In this document: positions 1 to 12,886 of the stretch, one piece after another
Layout: every line of letters starts with the position of its first letter
Numbering within the stretch: position 1 is the stretch's first letter
DNA from: Gaeumannomyces sp. JS-464
Taxonomy: Eukaryota > Ascomycota > Sordariomycetes > Magnaporthales > Magnaporthaceae
NCBI GenBank assembly: GCA_002197995.1
Contig: NGZR01000004.1
Location: 1,674,001 to 1,738,000 of the forward strand
Direction: 5' to 3'
DNA: 64,000 bases
Translations under genes and position numbers: made by a program
The notes under the pieces: model-generated
Database searches by the model: none
What the model saw: the letters and a program-made list of their open reading frames with translations, nothing else
Told to the model about the DNA's origin: nothing

Positions 1-1834
1 TGGTTTTAATCGACCCGTTGCTTTAACCGCCATTATTAACCCAGTTTAGCTTAATAAGCTTAAAAAATACAAAGGAAAAAACCTAGCAAGGTTTAGGCTT
101 TAGTAGCTCCGCGTTACCGCTTATATAAAGATATACGCGGATAGCTTCCTAAACGACGTTATAAAATCAATTAGGTCGAATCCCTTTTTATTAAAAATGC
201 TTAGGTTTGGTATTACTAGCGTATAAGGTTTATACGAAAAGTAGGATTAAAAGATAACTAGCGGGCCTATTCGTCCGCATTTTAAAAGCGTTTTAAAAAT
301 GCTACTAAATATTACCGTAACGCCCGAAAAATGCGAAAACTTAAATATAAGGGTAATATAGTACAATATATTACCGAGCTTTTCGATTTTAACGAGGCCG
401 TGTAATAGTCCGGTATTACTTTCCGAAAGCACATTTTTAGCACTTTACCGAAGGAAATCACTCGTTTCGTTTACTCGTAACGAGGGGGCCTTCCCGATAT
501 AAACGAAAAATTCCTAATTGCTATTTAACAAACAGGAAAAATCCATAAGGTTATGCTTTAAAACCCGGGGTTAAAATCGTAAGCGGGAAAAAAAAGGCCC
601 GCTTTAACATAAAAACGCTTAAACGCGGGCTGTCCCCGCGATAACAGCTTTAAAAAGGCCAACAGCTTAAACTAATTTTTAAAACCGGCAATTAAAAAAG
701 CCGCAGCCGGCGATAAAAAGAACTATGTTTGGCCTTCCGTTAAGCAAACATTAAAAAGTGTCGATTAAAAGGACGTGAATTAAAAAAAACAAGCAAAAGC
801 GGCATGCTGGAAATGCGGCCAGGAAAACCACCACATTTTAAAATGCTTCGCAAAAAAAGACGCCGCCGGCAAAAAACTCCCGCCGCCCCTAGCTAGGGTG
901 GCCAGTAATAAAAGGGTCGCATTTAACGACCCCCCGGGTTTAAACCCCAAAAAAGCCAAAATCGCGGCTGTTACTACCAGTAACACCTCGATTTTCGATA
1001 AAGCTTTCGAGGAATTTACCGAATTCGATTCGAATTGCTAACTTGCTAAAGTAGCGGCTTTAAATACCGAACCCTTTCGGTTTAGCACCCGCCGCTTTAT
1101 CGTTATAATGCACTTTAAAACGAAAGGCACGTAAAAACCCAAATACGGGTATTATTAAATATAGGGAGCGACATTGCCGTTATTTCCTATAAGGTCGCAA
1201 AAGGCCTAATATAGTACCTGGTAACCCGAAAAGTCCCCGGCTTATAACGGCTTATAATAAATCCCTTATAAAATCGGGCGGGCATTAATACCTTCCTAAC
1301 ATAACCTTTCGTTATTAAACCACCGATTTTAAATCGCCTTCGAAATTAGCGATTTAAACCTTAATTATAATGTAATTTTACCTTATTAGTAGTTATAAAT
1401 CCATTAACCCTAAAATTTGTAAAACGACCTTAGCAAAATACATTTCGGTACCGACGCGTGTAAAAAGTGTCGTAATTTTAAAGCCCGGCACCGCGCGGAC
1501 TTTCGCAATCTTTCGGATTTCCAAACCGTTAAGCCGGCCTATAATCGTTGCGATTAAAAAAATCAGCCCCGACTTTATTAAACTGGGAATCGCCGATAGT
1601 TTTACGGCCGTTTTCGAAAAGTTTCGAAAGTTTTTCCCGATTATATCGGACAAAGCCGCTATGCGCCTACCGGACCACCAGCTATAAAATTACACTATAA
1701 AACTAAAAAAAAGGGCTAAATTTATTTAGGGCCCCTTTTATAACATAAACTAACGAAAGCTTAATGTTTTTAAACTTTAGCTTTAAAAAAACCTCGAAAT
1801 AGAAAGGATTTAACGTTTCACTTCGGCCGTTAGC
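1..1834 (+). pseudogene. Outer Gypsy Gag C-terminus and protease remnant
   Basis: The clearest landmark is a retroviral-type CCHC zinc knuckle at 805-846, read as CWKCGQENHHILKC (C-X2-C-X4-H-X4-C), followed by a Lys/Pro-rich stretch. About 300 bp further on, at 1158-1200, a frame reads LNIGSDIAVIS, which fits an aspartic protease active-site loop (LDTGS type) with the catalytic Asp-Thr changed to Asn-Ile. Both changes fit G-to-A/C-to-T transitions. The nucleocapsid-then-protease order is normal for Gypsy Gag-Pol. The segment before 800 is coding-like but full of stops, and the start is outside the window. Confidence 0.75.
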
Positions 1835-1839
1835 TTTCC

Positions 1840-2042
1840 TGTCACGGCCAGTAAGGCTTTAATTGTAAATAAAAAAGTTGGGACTGGAAACCCTTATCGT
1901 CAAATAAAGGCGGAGGCTTTATAAGGTGGATCCCGCACAAAAATATCTTAAACCTTTGCAAAGCCAAGCCTCCGGCCCCTAACCTACTCCGAATATCATT
2001 TTTCTGCTCCTCCAATTTCTTTAGCCCCTACCCGCTGTGATA
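1840..2042 (+). repeat. 5' LTR of inner Gypsy
   Basis: This 203-bp LTR begins TGTCACGG and ends CTGTGATA. It pairs with 9872-10074 with scattered C/T and G/A differences, as expected from RIP on an initially identical pair. Confidence 0.9.
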
Positions 2043-5000
2043 ATTGGTAGCAACTCCGGAAAACCTAAGCGACCGGCGTAAACGTGATCGCGGAGATTAA
2101 TCACGTCCCTTTCCCCTACTTTTTTTTCCCGGATCTCGCAGGCTTAAAGCGGCGACGATTCTTTTCACCAACGCAGGCTTAAGGCGGCGTTGGATTTACG
2201 TTTAGGCAGGTTTAAAGCGGCCCATAACGCTTTACTTTACGCTTCCCTTTTTACCAGTTATTTACCCCGCTGTTGCAAGTTTAAAGCGGTTTTAGCAATT
2301 ACCAGTTATTTACCCCGTTGGCGTAAATTTAAAACGGCATCGATAATTACTAACACCTTTTTTTCCTTTCTTTTTTCGCTTGCAATAACAGGCTCGCACC
2401 ATTCGGATCCCTTTTTTAAAGCTGCAAAGGATATCCTTCCGTTTTTCGCGTTAAGCTTTAAACGGGCGTAACATTCGGATCACCTTACCTTTACTTTATC
2501 CTTTCACTTCCTCGTTATTATGGCCGATCCTTTAACCACAAGCCTTTTGGGACCCGACAAAAACAATCGAGCATCGGCAAATACGCTTATACCAGGCACA
2601 ATGCCCAAATTTTTAATTTTTAAAAGCGAATTTCTAATGCCTTATCGGGCTGCTACCCATTTATCACATAACGATAGTATGCATTTCGAAAAGGCCAAAC
2701 GGACTAATAATCGGTTTAAAATAATGTAACCACTTTTTAGCATTAAACCACCCACTAAATCCTCCGCTACCGCGCTAGTTTTTAACCCTCCATTTAACGA
2801 CAATTACAATTTTAAATACGACTTTATTTAAGATATTCGCTTTAGCAGATTAGCATCGATTATTTACCACCCGCCCCGTAGGAAGCGCGAAATTACGTTT
2901 TAAACGGTTATAAAGGAAATTTCGTCCTTTTAATTAGCTTTTTAAAGTTAGCCCTTTTAACCTGGCTTTAACGGAAAAACCATCCGCCGTATAGGCAACC
3001 AGGTTAAGCATTAAAGCGACCGTATGGATCGTACCTTCGAAATCCTTTAGCGCATGTAAAACCGCCAAATTCGGCGGAACGAGGAATAGCGTAAGCGAAA
3101 CGAGGAATAACAAAACCAAAGCAAGCTTTTAACCTAAATTATAAATAAATTTGGAAGTATTAAGCACAGTTGCGAACGCGCCCGGCGTTCGAAATACGAG
3201 CGATATTACGGCTTTAGCGTTTCGCGATTTAATTATAACCGTTATGCCACTACGCCAAACTTTAGTAAAGCATAACGCCGTTTGGGCGAAATCCGACGTA
3301 AATAAACTCGAGCTTACAATGCGCCGGCATAATCGTTACCCGACGATTAAAACCCTTTCTTTAGCGCGCGCGCCACCTTTCCTTATAATAACGGTTATTT
3401 AAACGCTAAGCTTAAAACACACTTCGAACGGCCCAATACGGGAGCACCTCGTTTTAAGCCTTAATTGCCCTTAATTAAACAAGCCTACGTAATATACATT
3501 ATTACGAGCGGCAACGGAAACCCGTCGAACCTTTCGTCCTCCTTTAACGATAACGATAACGGAGGAGCCCCTTTCGACCGAAAGCCAAAGGAACTTCCGC
3601 CTTGCCTATTAAAAAACCCTCGTCCTTTCCGGGCTACTCCTATCGATACCTTTTAGCAAAACCCAACCCGGGGCAAAAGCAACCCTTACGTCCTTTTATT
3701 GAAAAATGGAAAAAACCGAAATCGAAATCGGAACCGGGACGTTTAAAAGGACGCAAAGGACCGCGCTACCCGTAATTATAAGTAACAAATAGTTAACACC
3801 CATATATCCACTCGCTTTAACGGAAATCGCTTTTTTTTTAAGCGAAAAATAATCGGAATTTTCAATTCTTATTAAAAAAAACCCCGACAATTAAGGCATC
3901 CTATTTAATTTTAAACTAACAATTTTTATAAACGTTTATTCCTTTACCGAACGGATCGAAACTTTCCGCGAAAACCCAAATATGGTTTAAAACATCGATT
4001 ATTAACTGCTTAACCTTTTCCAAACCCTTTTTAGCGGCTTAATAGCCATTTGGTAAAACAGCCAGTTTAATCGTAAAAAACGCGCTACTTTAAAAGTCCA
4101 AAGCTTAATAGCAATCCTTACAGCTTTTAAACGACAGTTCGTTTTAAACGCTAGCAAAGCCATTAAGCTTTTCACTAAAACGACTTTTACTTTTCGAAAC
4201 CTAGTTATAAACGAGTTCGCTTTGCACCAGTTCGTTTTTAAAATGCTCCGTTTTGCTAAAGGCATAGGTATTACCCAAAACGGCAATTAGTACGGCATTA
4301 TAATCCAAATTTGGAACCGGCTTAATTTAAATATCCAAACGCGGCTAAAAGCTTCCAAATCGATAAAAACTCGCGCTAAATACCTTCGTTATATTAAGGA
4401 AAACAATTTAATGCTAATTACCGTAGCCCGAAAGCATTACCCTAATATTATGGCCAAAAAGCACGACTTCCGTAGCAAAAGCTATAATAACGATTACAAT
4501 AGCAAGCGCGATAACTACAGCTTTAGCAAATTTGGCAATCGCTATTACGATAAATCCCGTAACAAACGTCGGGATTATAATCGAAATTACCGCCATTTAA
4601 ATTTTCGCCGTTACAACTTTCGCCACTACGATTTTCGCCGTAACTTTAACCGTAAGGACTATTATCGCGATAAAAATCGCGATTATAAATTTCGCGATTA
4701 TAAACGAAACGATTACAAAAACCGTAATGGTCGTAAAGACGATTACAAAAAGAGCAGCAGCCGTAACTATCGCGATAAAAATCGCAATTATAAGCGCTTA
4801 AATTATAAGCAGCGCGACCGAATCCATAACGTTAAAAACGGTAACGCTAGCGCCGGAAACTCGCCGGCTAACCAAAACGACGATAACAGCGTTTCGAACG
4901 CTGCAAAATCCGTCGACGCGGATAAGCTTTACGTTATTAAAAAGCGTGCGGAATCGCATATTTGCAAGCGCTATAACGCTATTACCCTTTTTCGTAATTT

Positions 5001-5150
5001 GCTTTTTGCTTATGTCACTGCTTACTTTAGCGAGCTCGTTTATTAAATCGACGAAAAGCTTTTTACTTTTTAGCAATTTACAAAAATAAACGTTATTAAA
5101 AAGGCCATTAAGGTCGACTTAAATATAATTGCATTAGGCGGTTACTCCTA
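2043..5150 (+). pseudogene. Inner Gypsy leader and Gag remnant with basic R/Y/N/D-rich tail
   Basis: The leader from 2045 begins with a PBS-like TGG. Gag-like reading frames run from about 2520 to 5150 and are broken by many stops. The longest open stretch (4411-5046, 211 codons) has a highly biased composition: Arg, Tyr, Asn, Asp and Lys dominate from about residue 20 to 135, with recurrent RxYxR/DYK-like segments. That suits a nucleic-acid-binding Gag C-terminus that replaces or accompanies a zinc knuckle; I see no clean CCHC here. Assignment as Gag rests on position between LTR and pol and on the basic composition, not on a recognised capsid motif. Confidence 0.6.
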
Positions 5151-8100
5151 CGCCAAAATAACGATCCGCCCGTTTTTTAATGGCTAAAAGATTTAAATTT
5201 GTATTAATTCCGGTTTTGGCCGAAACCTAATAACTGCCGACTTTTTCCGCTATTACAAGCATAAGGTTTACGACGTAAACGATTTTAACGTTTAGCTTAT
5301 CCTTTTTGGATGGAATTCCGAGCGCTTTAAACGTATTACCAAGTTCGCATGCGTTATTTTTTACATGTTTAGCTATTATTTAAACGGTTTTCCCGCCGTG
5401 CTTAAGCAGTTAGCTTACATTTGGATCGTTAAGCATTTAGTTGCGGGCATAATTTTTAGCGTCGCCTTTTTTAAACCTCGAAAAGCTTCGATTAACCTTA
5501 CGGCTAACCTAATTAACCTTTTTTTAAACCATTTCCACGTTTCGATCGCTATAGTTAAAAAAGGTACTGCAATCGTTCGAGCCGTTAAAATTGCTAACGC
5601 CGTTGTAATCCCGGCGCAGCAAACTATCGCAATTCCGGTAAAATACTTCCCGCTCCCTAAAAAACGCACGTTTTTTATAAAGGGAAATTATCCCGCTGTT
5701 TTTAATGCCGTGGTTAATTGCAATACCTAGCATATATGTTTAATGCATAACGCTACAAATTAACTTATGCGATTTACTAAAAACATACGCATAGTTACCA
5801 TTCGAAAGCATACGAACCAAATTTACCAAATTTTTAACTTTAAAATAGCCTTAAAAGCTATTACCGGTATAACAGCACTGGCCGCCGCTGTTATAGGCTA
5901 CTAAACCAAATATAGCGCCGAGTACGGCCTCGAAACCCTTTTAACCTTCCTTCCTTTTAAAGCACCCGTTACGGGCAAAGCTCCTCGGGATACCGGCTTT
6001 AAGCCAATTATCCCCGAAGTAATCCGCATCGCTGGCTCCGATTAAAGCAAAAAAAAAATAGTAACGTTAAACGTGCAATTAAACCGTAATTTTCGCAAAC
6101 TAAAAAGGTCGACTAGAAAAGCACCACCCGCGGGTAAATGCCGGAACTAAAAGGACTTAAAAGCTAAATAAGCGTGCCATTTTACGTTATTATTTAATTA
6201 AGTTTATAACATAATACTGGGAGGAGAAAAGGTTAGGACGCCCACAATGCCAAAAAAGCCTCCCAAAAAGCTTGGATTTAAACCGGACGTTAACATCCGC
6301 TGGAAAACCCTATACTTAACCTTCCGGAGTTTTTTCCCCGTATCCCGGAAAAAAAAAGCAATATTCGTGCCTTTAAAAAAGCACCTTACATTTTAACCAA
6401 AAACAAAATCCACGTGTACAACGGAAACTTAACGAAAGCCCGGATCCTTAAAAACATTTATAAACGTGCAAACATTTAGCGCGATAAAAAACCGATCGAT
6501 ATCCCGAAAACGAACAAATAAAAATCCCTTTCGTTAAAAAATGGCAAAACTAAAACGTTAAGCTATTTAACCGATTTTATCCTATTACTCGCAAAAATAA
6601 AAACGTTATCGACAAAACATACGATAAATTTAACGAATAAAAACGTTTAAAACCAATTAACCACGTTATACCTTTCGCGTTTCTTTGCTTCGTTATATGG
6701 CGCATAATTTACGGTTAACCCAAAAGTCGTATTATCGTTAACCTCCGCTAATTTAACAAAGTTTTAATTCCGAACGCGTACCTTTTTCCTTTTTAATAGG
6801 ACGTTATTAACGCATTAAAGGGCAAAAAATACGCTACCGCTGTTAATACCACCGCCTTCTTTTTCCAGTTCCTTATATACTTTAAGCATCGAAACCGGCT
6901 TACGATTTTAAACTATAAAGGTTTCGAACGCTTACGTATCGCCCTTATAAATTACCGGAACTTACCTGCCTACGTTTAACGCTTTATAAATAACCTGCTT
7001 CGTTTTTACAAGCATTTTTGCCGCTGCTTCGTCGACGATATTATCATTTTTTCGGACAATTTTTAAAACTATTAAAAGCATTTGAAAAATTTTTTTGGAC
7101 TTTTTTAAAATAAAAGCATCGCGATTTCCCTTAAAAAAAGCTTCGTCGGCTATCCGAACGTCGAGCTTTTTGGATTTTACGTCGACGCTTTCGGACTTTC
7201 GACCACCGAATCTCGCGTGCAAAGCTTCCGCAACCTCGCCTTCCCTAATACCCTTAAATTACTAAAAACCTATTTCGGTAGCACTGGTTTCCTCCGATTA
7301 ATAATTTCTTATTACGCTAAAATCGCTAAGCCTTTCCAAAAACGCAAAGTTTTTTTGTTAGTTAAAAGCCGCAAGCAAGGAAAGATAAAAAAGGTTAACG
7401 TTAGCATTACGCGAGGAGCACCAAATTTACCCCGACTGTTAATAAGTTTAAGTCCTTTAAGGCCTTGCAAAACCACATTTGCAAACATATAAAGCTGTAC
7501 CATTATAACCCGGACCGGACCTTTTACTTTTAAATCGACGGATTTTTTAAGCGAGGCTTTGGAATTATGGTTTTCCAAACCCAACCCGATTACGTTTAAA
7601 AGCTAAAAACCGTAATCCCGGCCACCGTTATCCAGCTTGTTATGTTTTTTAATCGCTATTTTACGGCCCCTAAGCTAAATTATGGCCCGTCCGAGTTAAA
7701 AGTAGCTTGCTTTATATGGTCGTGCAAAAAGCTCCGTATTTTGCTTTATTCCAATAACTAACCCAAAATCGTTGTTTTTATAAACCATAACGCCACCTTT
7801 GGTATCGTTAACAGGACTTGTTTTAACACCGTTTTAACGGACCGCGTTAACAAACGCCTAATTAACGCGTCCATTTACTTTAACGCATACCCCCTAAACG
7901 TTTACCACGTGTTAAAACGTTTTAACCTTGTTTTTAACGCCTTATCCCGTTTCCCAGCCATTATAAAGGATGCCGAAATACGTGCTAGGTTTAACGAACC
8001 CGTTTTGGACTCGCTTTAGGAAAAAGGCCCCGATAACCGGCATAACGAGGACGACGTTAAGCACGTCCTGCAAATAGCCGAGGCTGTTATGGAGGATAAT

Positions 8101-9783
8101 ACGCGCTTCCAATTCATTAAGCACTATAAAAAAAACCCGGTGTTTTACAAATTAATTACGGAGCTCGCCACACCCCGCCCCGGCAAAGCACCCCTTAAGC
8201 ACGAGGACGTGCTAAACGTTTCCAAAGCCGGGCACCCCTTCCGCGTTATTAAAGGTTTGCTTTACAATAGGGATAACGACGGGGTTAAGCGATTTGTTAT
8301 CCCATTCCTTATGGTAAAAACCTTTTTTAAAAAGGCTTATAATTATAAGCATTATTTCGGCCGCTAACGCATAATAAACGCTTTCGCCGGTATGCATTTC
8401 CGGTTTAAAAAGCGCTAAATCGACCAGTATATTAAAAACTGTCACGTTTGCGGCATAAACCAAATCGATAACCAAAAGCCTATCGGTACGCTCCAGCCTA
8501 TCCAGGCCTTAATTAAACCTATAAACGTGTTAACTATAAACTTTGTTATTGCACTTCCAATCGTACCGTTAGCAAACACCTTTTAGCAGCTTAGCACTCA
8601 CGACTTTTTTAACGCCCTTTTTACCGTTACCGATAAAACATTTAAACGGATTATCCTAATTTCCGGATACGATACTTATAATGCAAAACATTAGGCCTCG
8701 CTGCTATTACGACATTTCCTTATAGCTGATTAGCTTTATCCCCGCGCTATTATTTTCGATAGGGATGCTAAATTTACCGGAACCTTTTGGCAAACCTTTT
8801 GGAAGGGCTTTAAGACTAAGCTCGCTATAACCACGGCCTACCATCCCTAAACCGACGGCTAATCCGAAAGAAAAAACCAACTAGTGGAATTAGCTATCCG
8901 CTTTTACGTTTAGGAGCATTCCGCTTAGGTCGATATTTTCCCTGCATTTTAGTGGGATATTAACAATTCGACCATGTCGGTTATAAACTGCTTACCGCAC
9001 GAGTTTCTCTTCGGATTTAAGCTTTTTAAACCTGTTACTCGTTTTACCAACTTAAACCCAAAAAACACGCCTAATTTTTAATACATACGTAAGCATTTCC
9101 GGCGTAAGGTTTAATACGTTATAAACCTCGCTGCTTCCGAAATAAAAAGGTTATACGATAGCAAATACCGCTATAAAGAATTTAACGAAAAAAACCAAAT
9201 CTGGTTGAAAATGGGTACCGCTTATAAACCTCGGGAAGGAATTATAAATAATAAAATAGCCCTTTTTCGCTAGGAACCTTATACGATTAAAAAAAAGGTT
9301 TTACCCTTGGCTTACGAGCTCGAGTTACCTATTAACGGCACCAAAATTTACCTAATAATATCCATCCAGCACTTCCTTCGTTACCACGCCAAAAACGATC
9401 CCTTTTAGCAAGTGCCAGCACTACCTGGCCCTATCGATTATACACCGGTTGACGACGAATTCGACGATTTTGGCAACCTCGACGACAAATCGTTCGAAGT
9501 TAAACGCATTACTAACCACAAGGTTAAAAAGGGCGGCGCTATTAAGTACTACGTTATTTGGAAGGGATACGGAAACCACGAGGGCATTTGGGAGCCTAAG
9601 GCCAACCTTAAGCACGCACCCAAAGTAATCGAGGCCTACGAAAAGTCGCAGGCAACCTTAACCGCGTTTAAAGGCAAAGTTAACGCTCCTGCCGACGGCC
9701 TTTTCCCGGCAGCCAACGACGTTTTTGAGGCTCGGGGACCTACTCCGGTTAAGCGCGGCCGTGGACGCCCGCACGAGAACTAG
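5150..9783 (+). pseudogene. Inner Gypsy Pol (protease, RT, RNase H, integrase, chromodomain)
   Basis: RT is clearest at 6680-7200: a frame reads PAYVQRF then CRCFVDDIIIFSD, with the catalytic FVDD intact at 7028-7039. RNase H follows. The integrase core lies at about 8560-8900, with DRDAKFTGTFWQTFWKGF and TAYHP-TDG-SERKNQ landmarks in which Gln codons have become stops. The final 124 codons (9412-9783) are open and contain a chromodomain from 9496 to 9652 (YYVIWKGY, GIWEPKANL), then a C-terminal RGRGRP at about 9755. Chromodomains at this position direct chromovirus integration to modified histones. The upstream parts are interrupted by numerous stops, so the gene is dead. Confidence 0.85.
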
Positions 9784-9871
9784 GCGCCACAAGGGCGAGA
9801 GAGGAGGAAAAACACTGTGCTATTCGTATTTAGCATCGAGGACGATGCCGTCTTTTTAAAAGGCCGGCACT

Positions 9872-10074
9872 TGTCACGGCCAGTAGGGCTTTGATTGTAA
9901 ATAGAGGAGTTAGGACTGGAAACCCTTATCGTTAGATAAGGGCGGAGGCTTTATAAGGTGGATCCCGCATAAAGATATTTTAAACCTTTGCAGGGCTAGG
10001 CCTCCGGCCCTTAACCTACTTCGAATATCATCTTTCTGCTCTTCCAATTTCTTTAGCCCCTACCCGCTGTGATA
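9872..10074 (+). repeat. 3' LTR of inner Gypsy
   Basis: This 203-bp LTR matches 1840-2042. It is followed directly by the second copy of the TTTCC target duplication. A purine-rich tract (about 9790-9810) lies roughly 60 bp upstream rather than abutting the LTR, which is slightly unusual. Confidence 0.9.
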
Positions 10075-10089
10075 TTTCCCTTACTATTC

Positions 10090-12845
10090 GTAAATAAGAA
10101 AAACCCTTTTAATCCTTTTCGTCGGTTATCAATTACAAAAACTTAAACTTTAAAATAATCCCGTTCGATACCTTAGCCTATTTATTATTAAACTCCAGGA
10201 TAAATTCCGAAAAGCTAAATAAATAACCAAAATAAACCTTAAAACAGGATTTAACTTAATTAAAATAAAAAAAAGCTACGAATGGCTTATAGCCTTTCGT
10301 TGCAAGTACGGCTTTTTCGAATATACCGTTATGCTTATAGGATTAATTAACGCCCCGGCGACGTTCCAAAGCTTAATAAACCACATTTTTATAAACCTTA
10401 TTAATTTGGGACTTTTAATATACCTTAACGACCTTTTTATTTATGTTAAAACCGAAAAAAAATATAATAACCTCGTAAAAAAGGTTTTTTCGACGATTTA
10501 CTAAACATAACTTAGCGGTAGCCCCTGTAAATGCAGCTAAAAATGCAAAAAAATCGAGTTCCTCGGTTATATTATCGGTAAAACGGTATCGCTATAGCAT
10601 AAAGCAAGGTCGATACCGTGCTTTAATAAAAAAAGCCTAAATGCTTTAAAAATTGTTAATTTTTCGTAAGCTTCGCGAACTTTTACAAAAGGTTTATTAA
10701 AAGGTTTTTTAAAATTATAAAACCTTTAATAACGGCTAATGCGCTGTTTAAAAACCGATGGATTTAAACCCCGGATATGCAAGCAGCTTTTAACGCTTTT
10801 AAAATAGCGTTTACGTTACCCCCGATTTTATGCCATTTTAACCTAGCAATCCTTGCCATTATAAAAATGGACTTTTTTAATTTTGCTATTAAAACCGTCC
10901 TATTTTAGCGAAACCCTAATAACGGGAAGTTACACCTTATTGCTTTTTACTTTCGCAAAATAACTTTAGCTAAAATTAATTACGAGATTTATAATAAAAA
11001 ACTGCTAGCTATCGTAAACAGTTTTACGAAATGGAAATATTACTTTAAAAATGCTTAGCATTAAATGGAGGTTTTTACGAACCACTAAAACCTGGCTTAC
11101 TTTACCACGGCTAAAGTTTTTAATAAAAAATAAGCCCGATAGGCTTAATAATTGGCAAACTATTGGTTTATAACTAATTACTAACCAGGAAAGCAAAACG
11201 AAAAAGCCGATATGCTGTCGAAACTTTTGCAATACCGATTTAAAAAAGGGAAAAGTGAAAATTAGCCGATTACAACGATTTTGCAAAAAAAACACTTTTT
11301 AAAAACGGAAAACCCGGAGGATCCCGTTAAATTTAAGCATAAAAGGTTTTTTTTTTCCTATTTTTAGCTAAATTATACAGTATCCCGACGTTTAAATAAG
11401 CATTAGCCTTTACAAATAAGGTTAAAAAGCTCGGATTTTAAAACCCCGAGTATTAAAAACGCTTTAAAACCTTTAGGAAAGGAAAAAAAATAAAAAATGG
11501 ATTTTTTTACCACAAAAACAAACTGTAAATGCCAACCGCGGCTTTGCAAAAAGAAGTTTTTAAATCCGAATATAATATTAAAATCGCCGGACATATAAAA
11601 ATGGATAAAACTTTCGAGCTAATTACTCGCCATTTTTAATAGCCCGGCATTAAAAAGGCAGTTAAAAAATATGTTCGGAGTTGTTTAAAATGCTAAAAAA
11701 ATAAAGCTCCAAAATACGCCTTTTTCGAACCCTTCCAGCTTATAAAATTACATTATTAACTTTGGAAAACCGTTGTTATAAATTTTATTACCGATTTGCT
11801 TTTATTTAACGGCTGTAATTTTATTTAAGTAATGGTAAACCCATTTATTAAAATGGGATATTTCGTGCTGTTTAAAATAAACGAGAAAAAAACGGATAAT
11901 TTTATCCGCATTTTCGCTAAAAAATATTAGCGATTATATAACGTGCTTTTAAATATCATTTTTAATAAAAATTCCAAATTTACGGCATATTTGTAAAAAG
12001 ATTTTTTAAAGCTAATGGAAATACGCCCCCGTATAAATATAACGTTTTACTTTTAAACCGACGGATAAATAAAAAAGCTTAACTAAAGCTTAAAAGCTTA
12101 CTTTCGTTTTTTTATTAATTACGAAATAACCAACTGGGTTAATTTTTTTCCTATAGCGGAATTCGCTTATAATAATATTACCTCGGCAAATACCTCCGTT
12201 ACTCCCTTTTTCGCTAATTACGGCTATTACCCAGCTTTAAACAACCCCTTTTTTCCTAAACGAACATACAATTTAATTAGCAAGCTTTACGCTTACTGGA
12301 TAACCCAGGTATATTAAAAAGCCCAAAAATGCCTCGACAAAGCCCGAAACCGCATTAAACACTGGGCCGACAAAAAGAAAAGCCCCTTCCCCGTTTTCGT
12401 CGAAGGACAACTCGTTATGCTTAACGCCCGCCACGTTAAAACCCGGCGACCTGCCAAAAAATTAAATTCCAAAATGCTCGGCCTTTTCCGGATCGCTAAG
12501 GTAGTTTCCCCCACGGCGGTACGGCTTACTTTCCTTACCTCTTGGAAAATCCATAATATTTTCCACGTATTTTTTATCGAGCCGTATCGCGTTAGCATTT
12601 AGGCACGGCTTAACCCTAACCAGGTTTTGCGTAACGCCTTTCCTATCGAAAAAAAGTATACAATTAAGGAAGTTATAAATTCCATAAAAGCATAAAACAA
12701 AATCAAGTACCTCGTAAAATGGGAAGGTTATCCAGCAAAAAAGGATTAAACTTGGGAACCTTAGGAGCATTTTAACGGCGAAGGAGCTAAGGTAAAAGTC
12801 CGAACCTTCCACGACAACCACCCCTTCAAACCACGAAATTCCAGG
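10090..12845 (+). pseudogene. Outer Gypsy Pol (RT, RNase H, integrase, chromodomain)
   Basis: RT reads CKYGFFEYTVM, then NAPATFQ, then IYLNDLFIY; the catalytic YxDD box at 10421-10432 is YLND, an Asp-to-Asn change expected from a G-to-A transition. RNase H (about 10850-11060) has an LAIVNSFTKWKYY-like segment. The integrase core covers about 11700-12300 (AYNNITSANTSVTPFFANYG near 12170), and a conserved C-terminal part at 12417-12602 reads LFRIAKVVSPTAVRLT and HVFFIEPYR. A chromodomain at about 12660-12790 (YLVKWEGYP, TWEP) ends the gene. Stops are scattered throughout. Confidence 0.85.
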
Positions 12846-12886
12846 GTATAAAGGTTTCGGGGCGAGCTTTAGGGGGAGGAGGATAG

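Larger units (their letters stand above)
1840..10074 (+). mobile_element. Inner complete Ty3/Gypsy chromovirus with LTRs and 5-bp TSD
   Basis: Two 203-bp direct repeats (1840-2042 and 9872-10074) start TGTCAC and end GTGATA, a near-perfect terminal inverted match. They are flanked by TTTCC at 1835-1839 and 10075-10079, a 5-bp target-site duplication that fixes both ends. A TGG-initial primer-binding-site-like sequence starts at 2045, two bases after the LTR. Inside lie gag, protease, RT (FVDD at 7028-7039), RNase H, integrase (about 8200-8950) and a chromodomain (about 9496-9652), all on +. Most of the interior is RIP-mutated. It inserted into an existing Gypsy between protease and RT. Confidence 0.9.

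Noticed and set aside
4414..5076. Minus-strand ORFs rich in Ile/Val opposite the Gag tail
   Set aside because: Antisense of Asn/Asp/Tyr-rich codons gives Ile/Val automatically; no independent coding signal.
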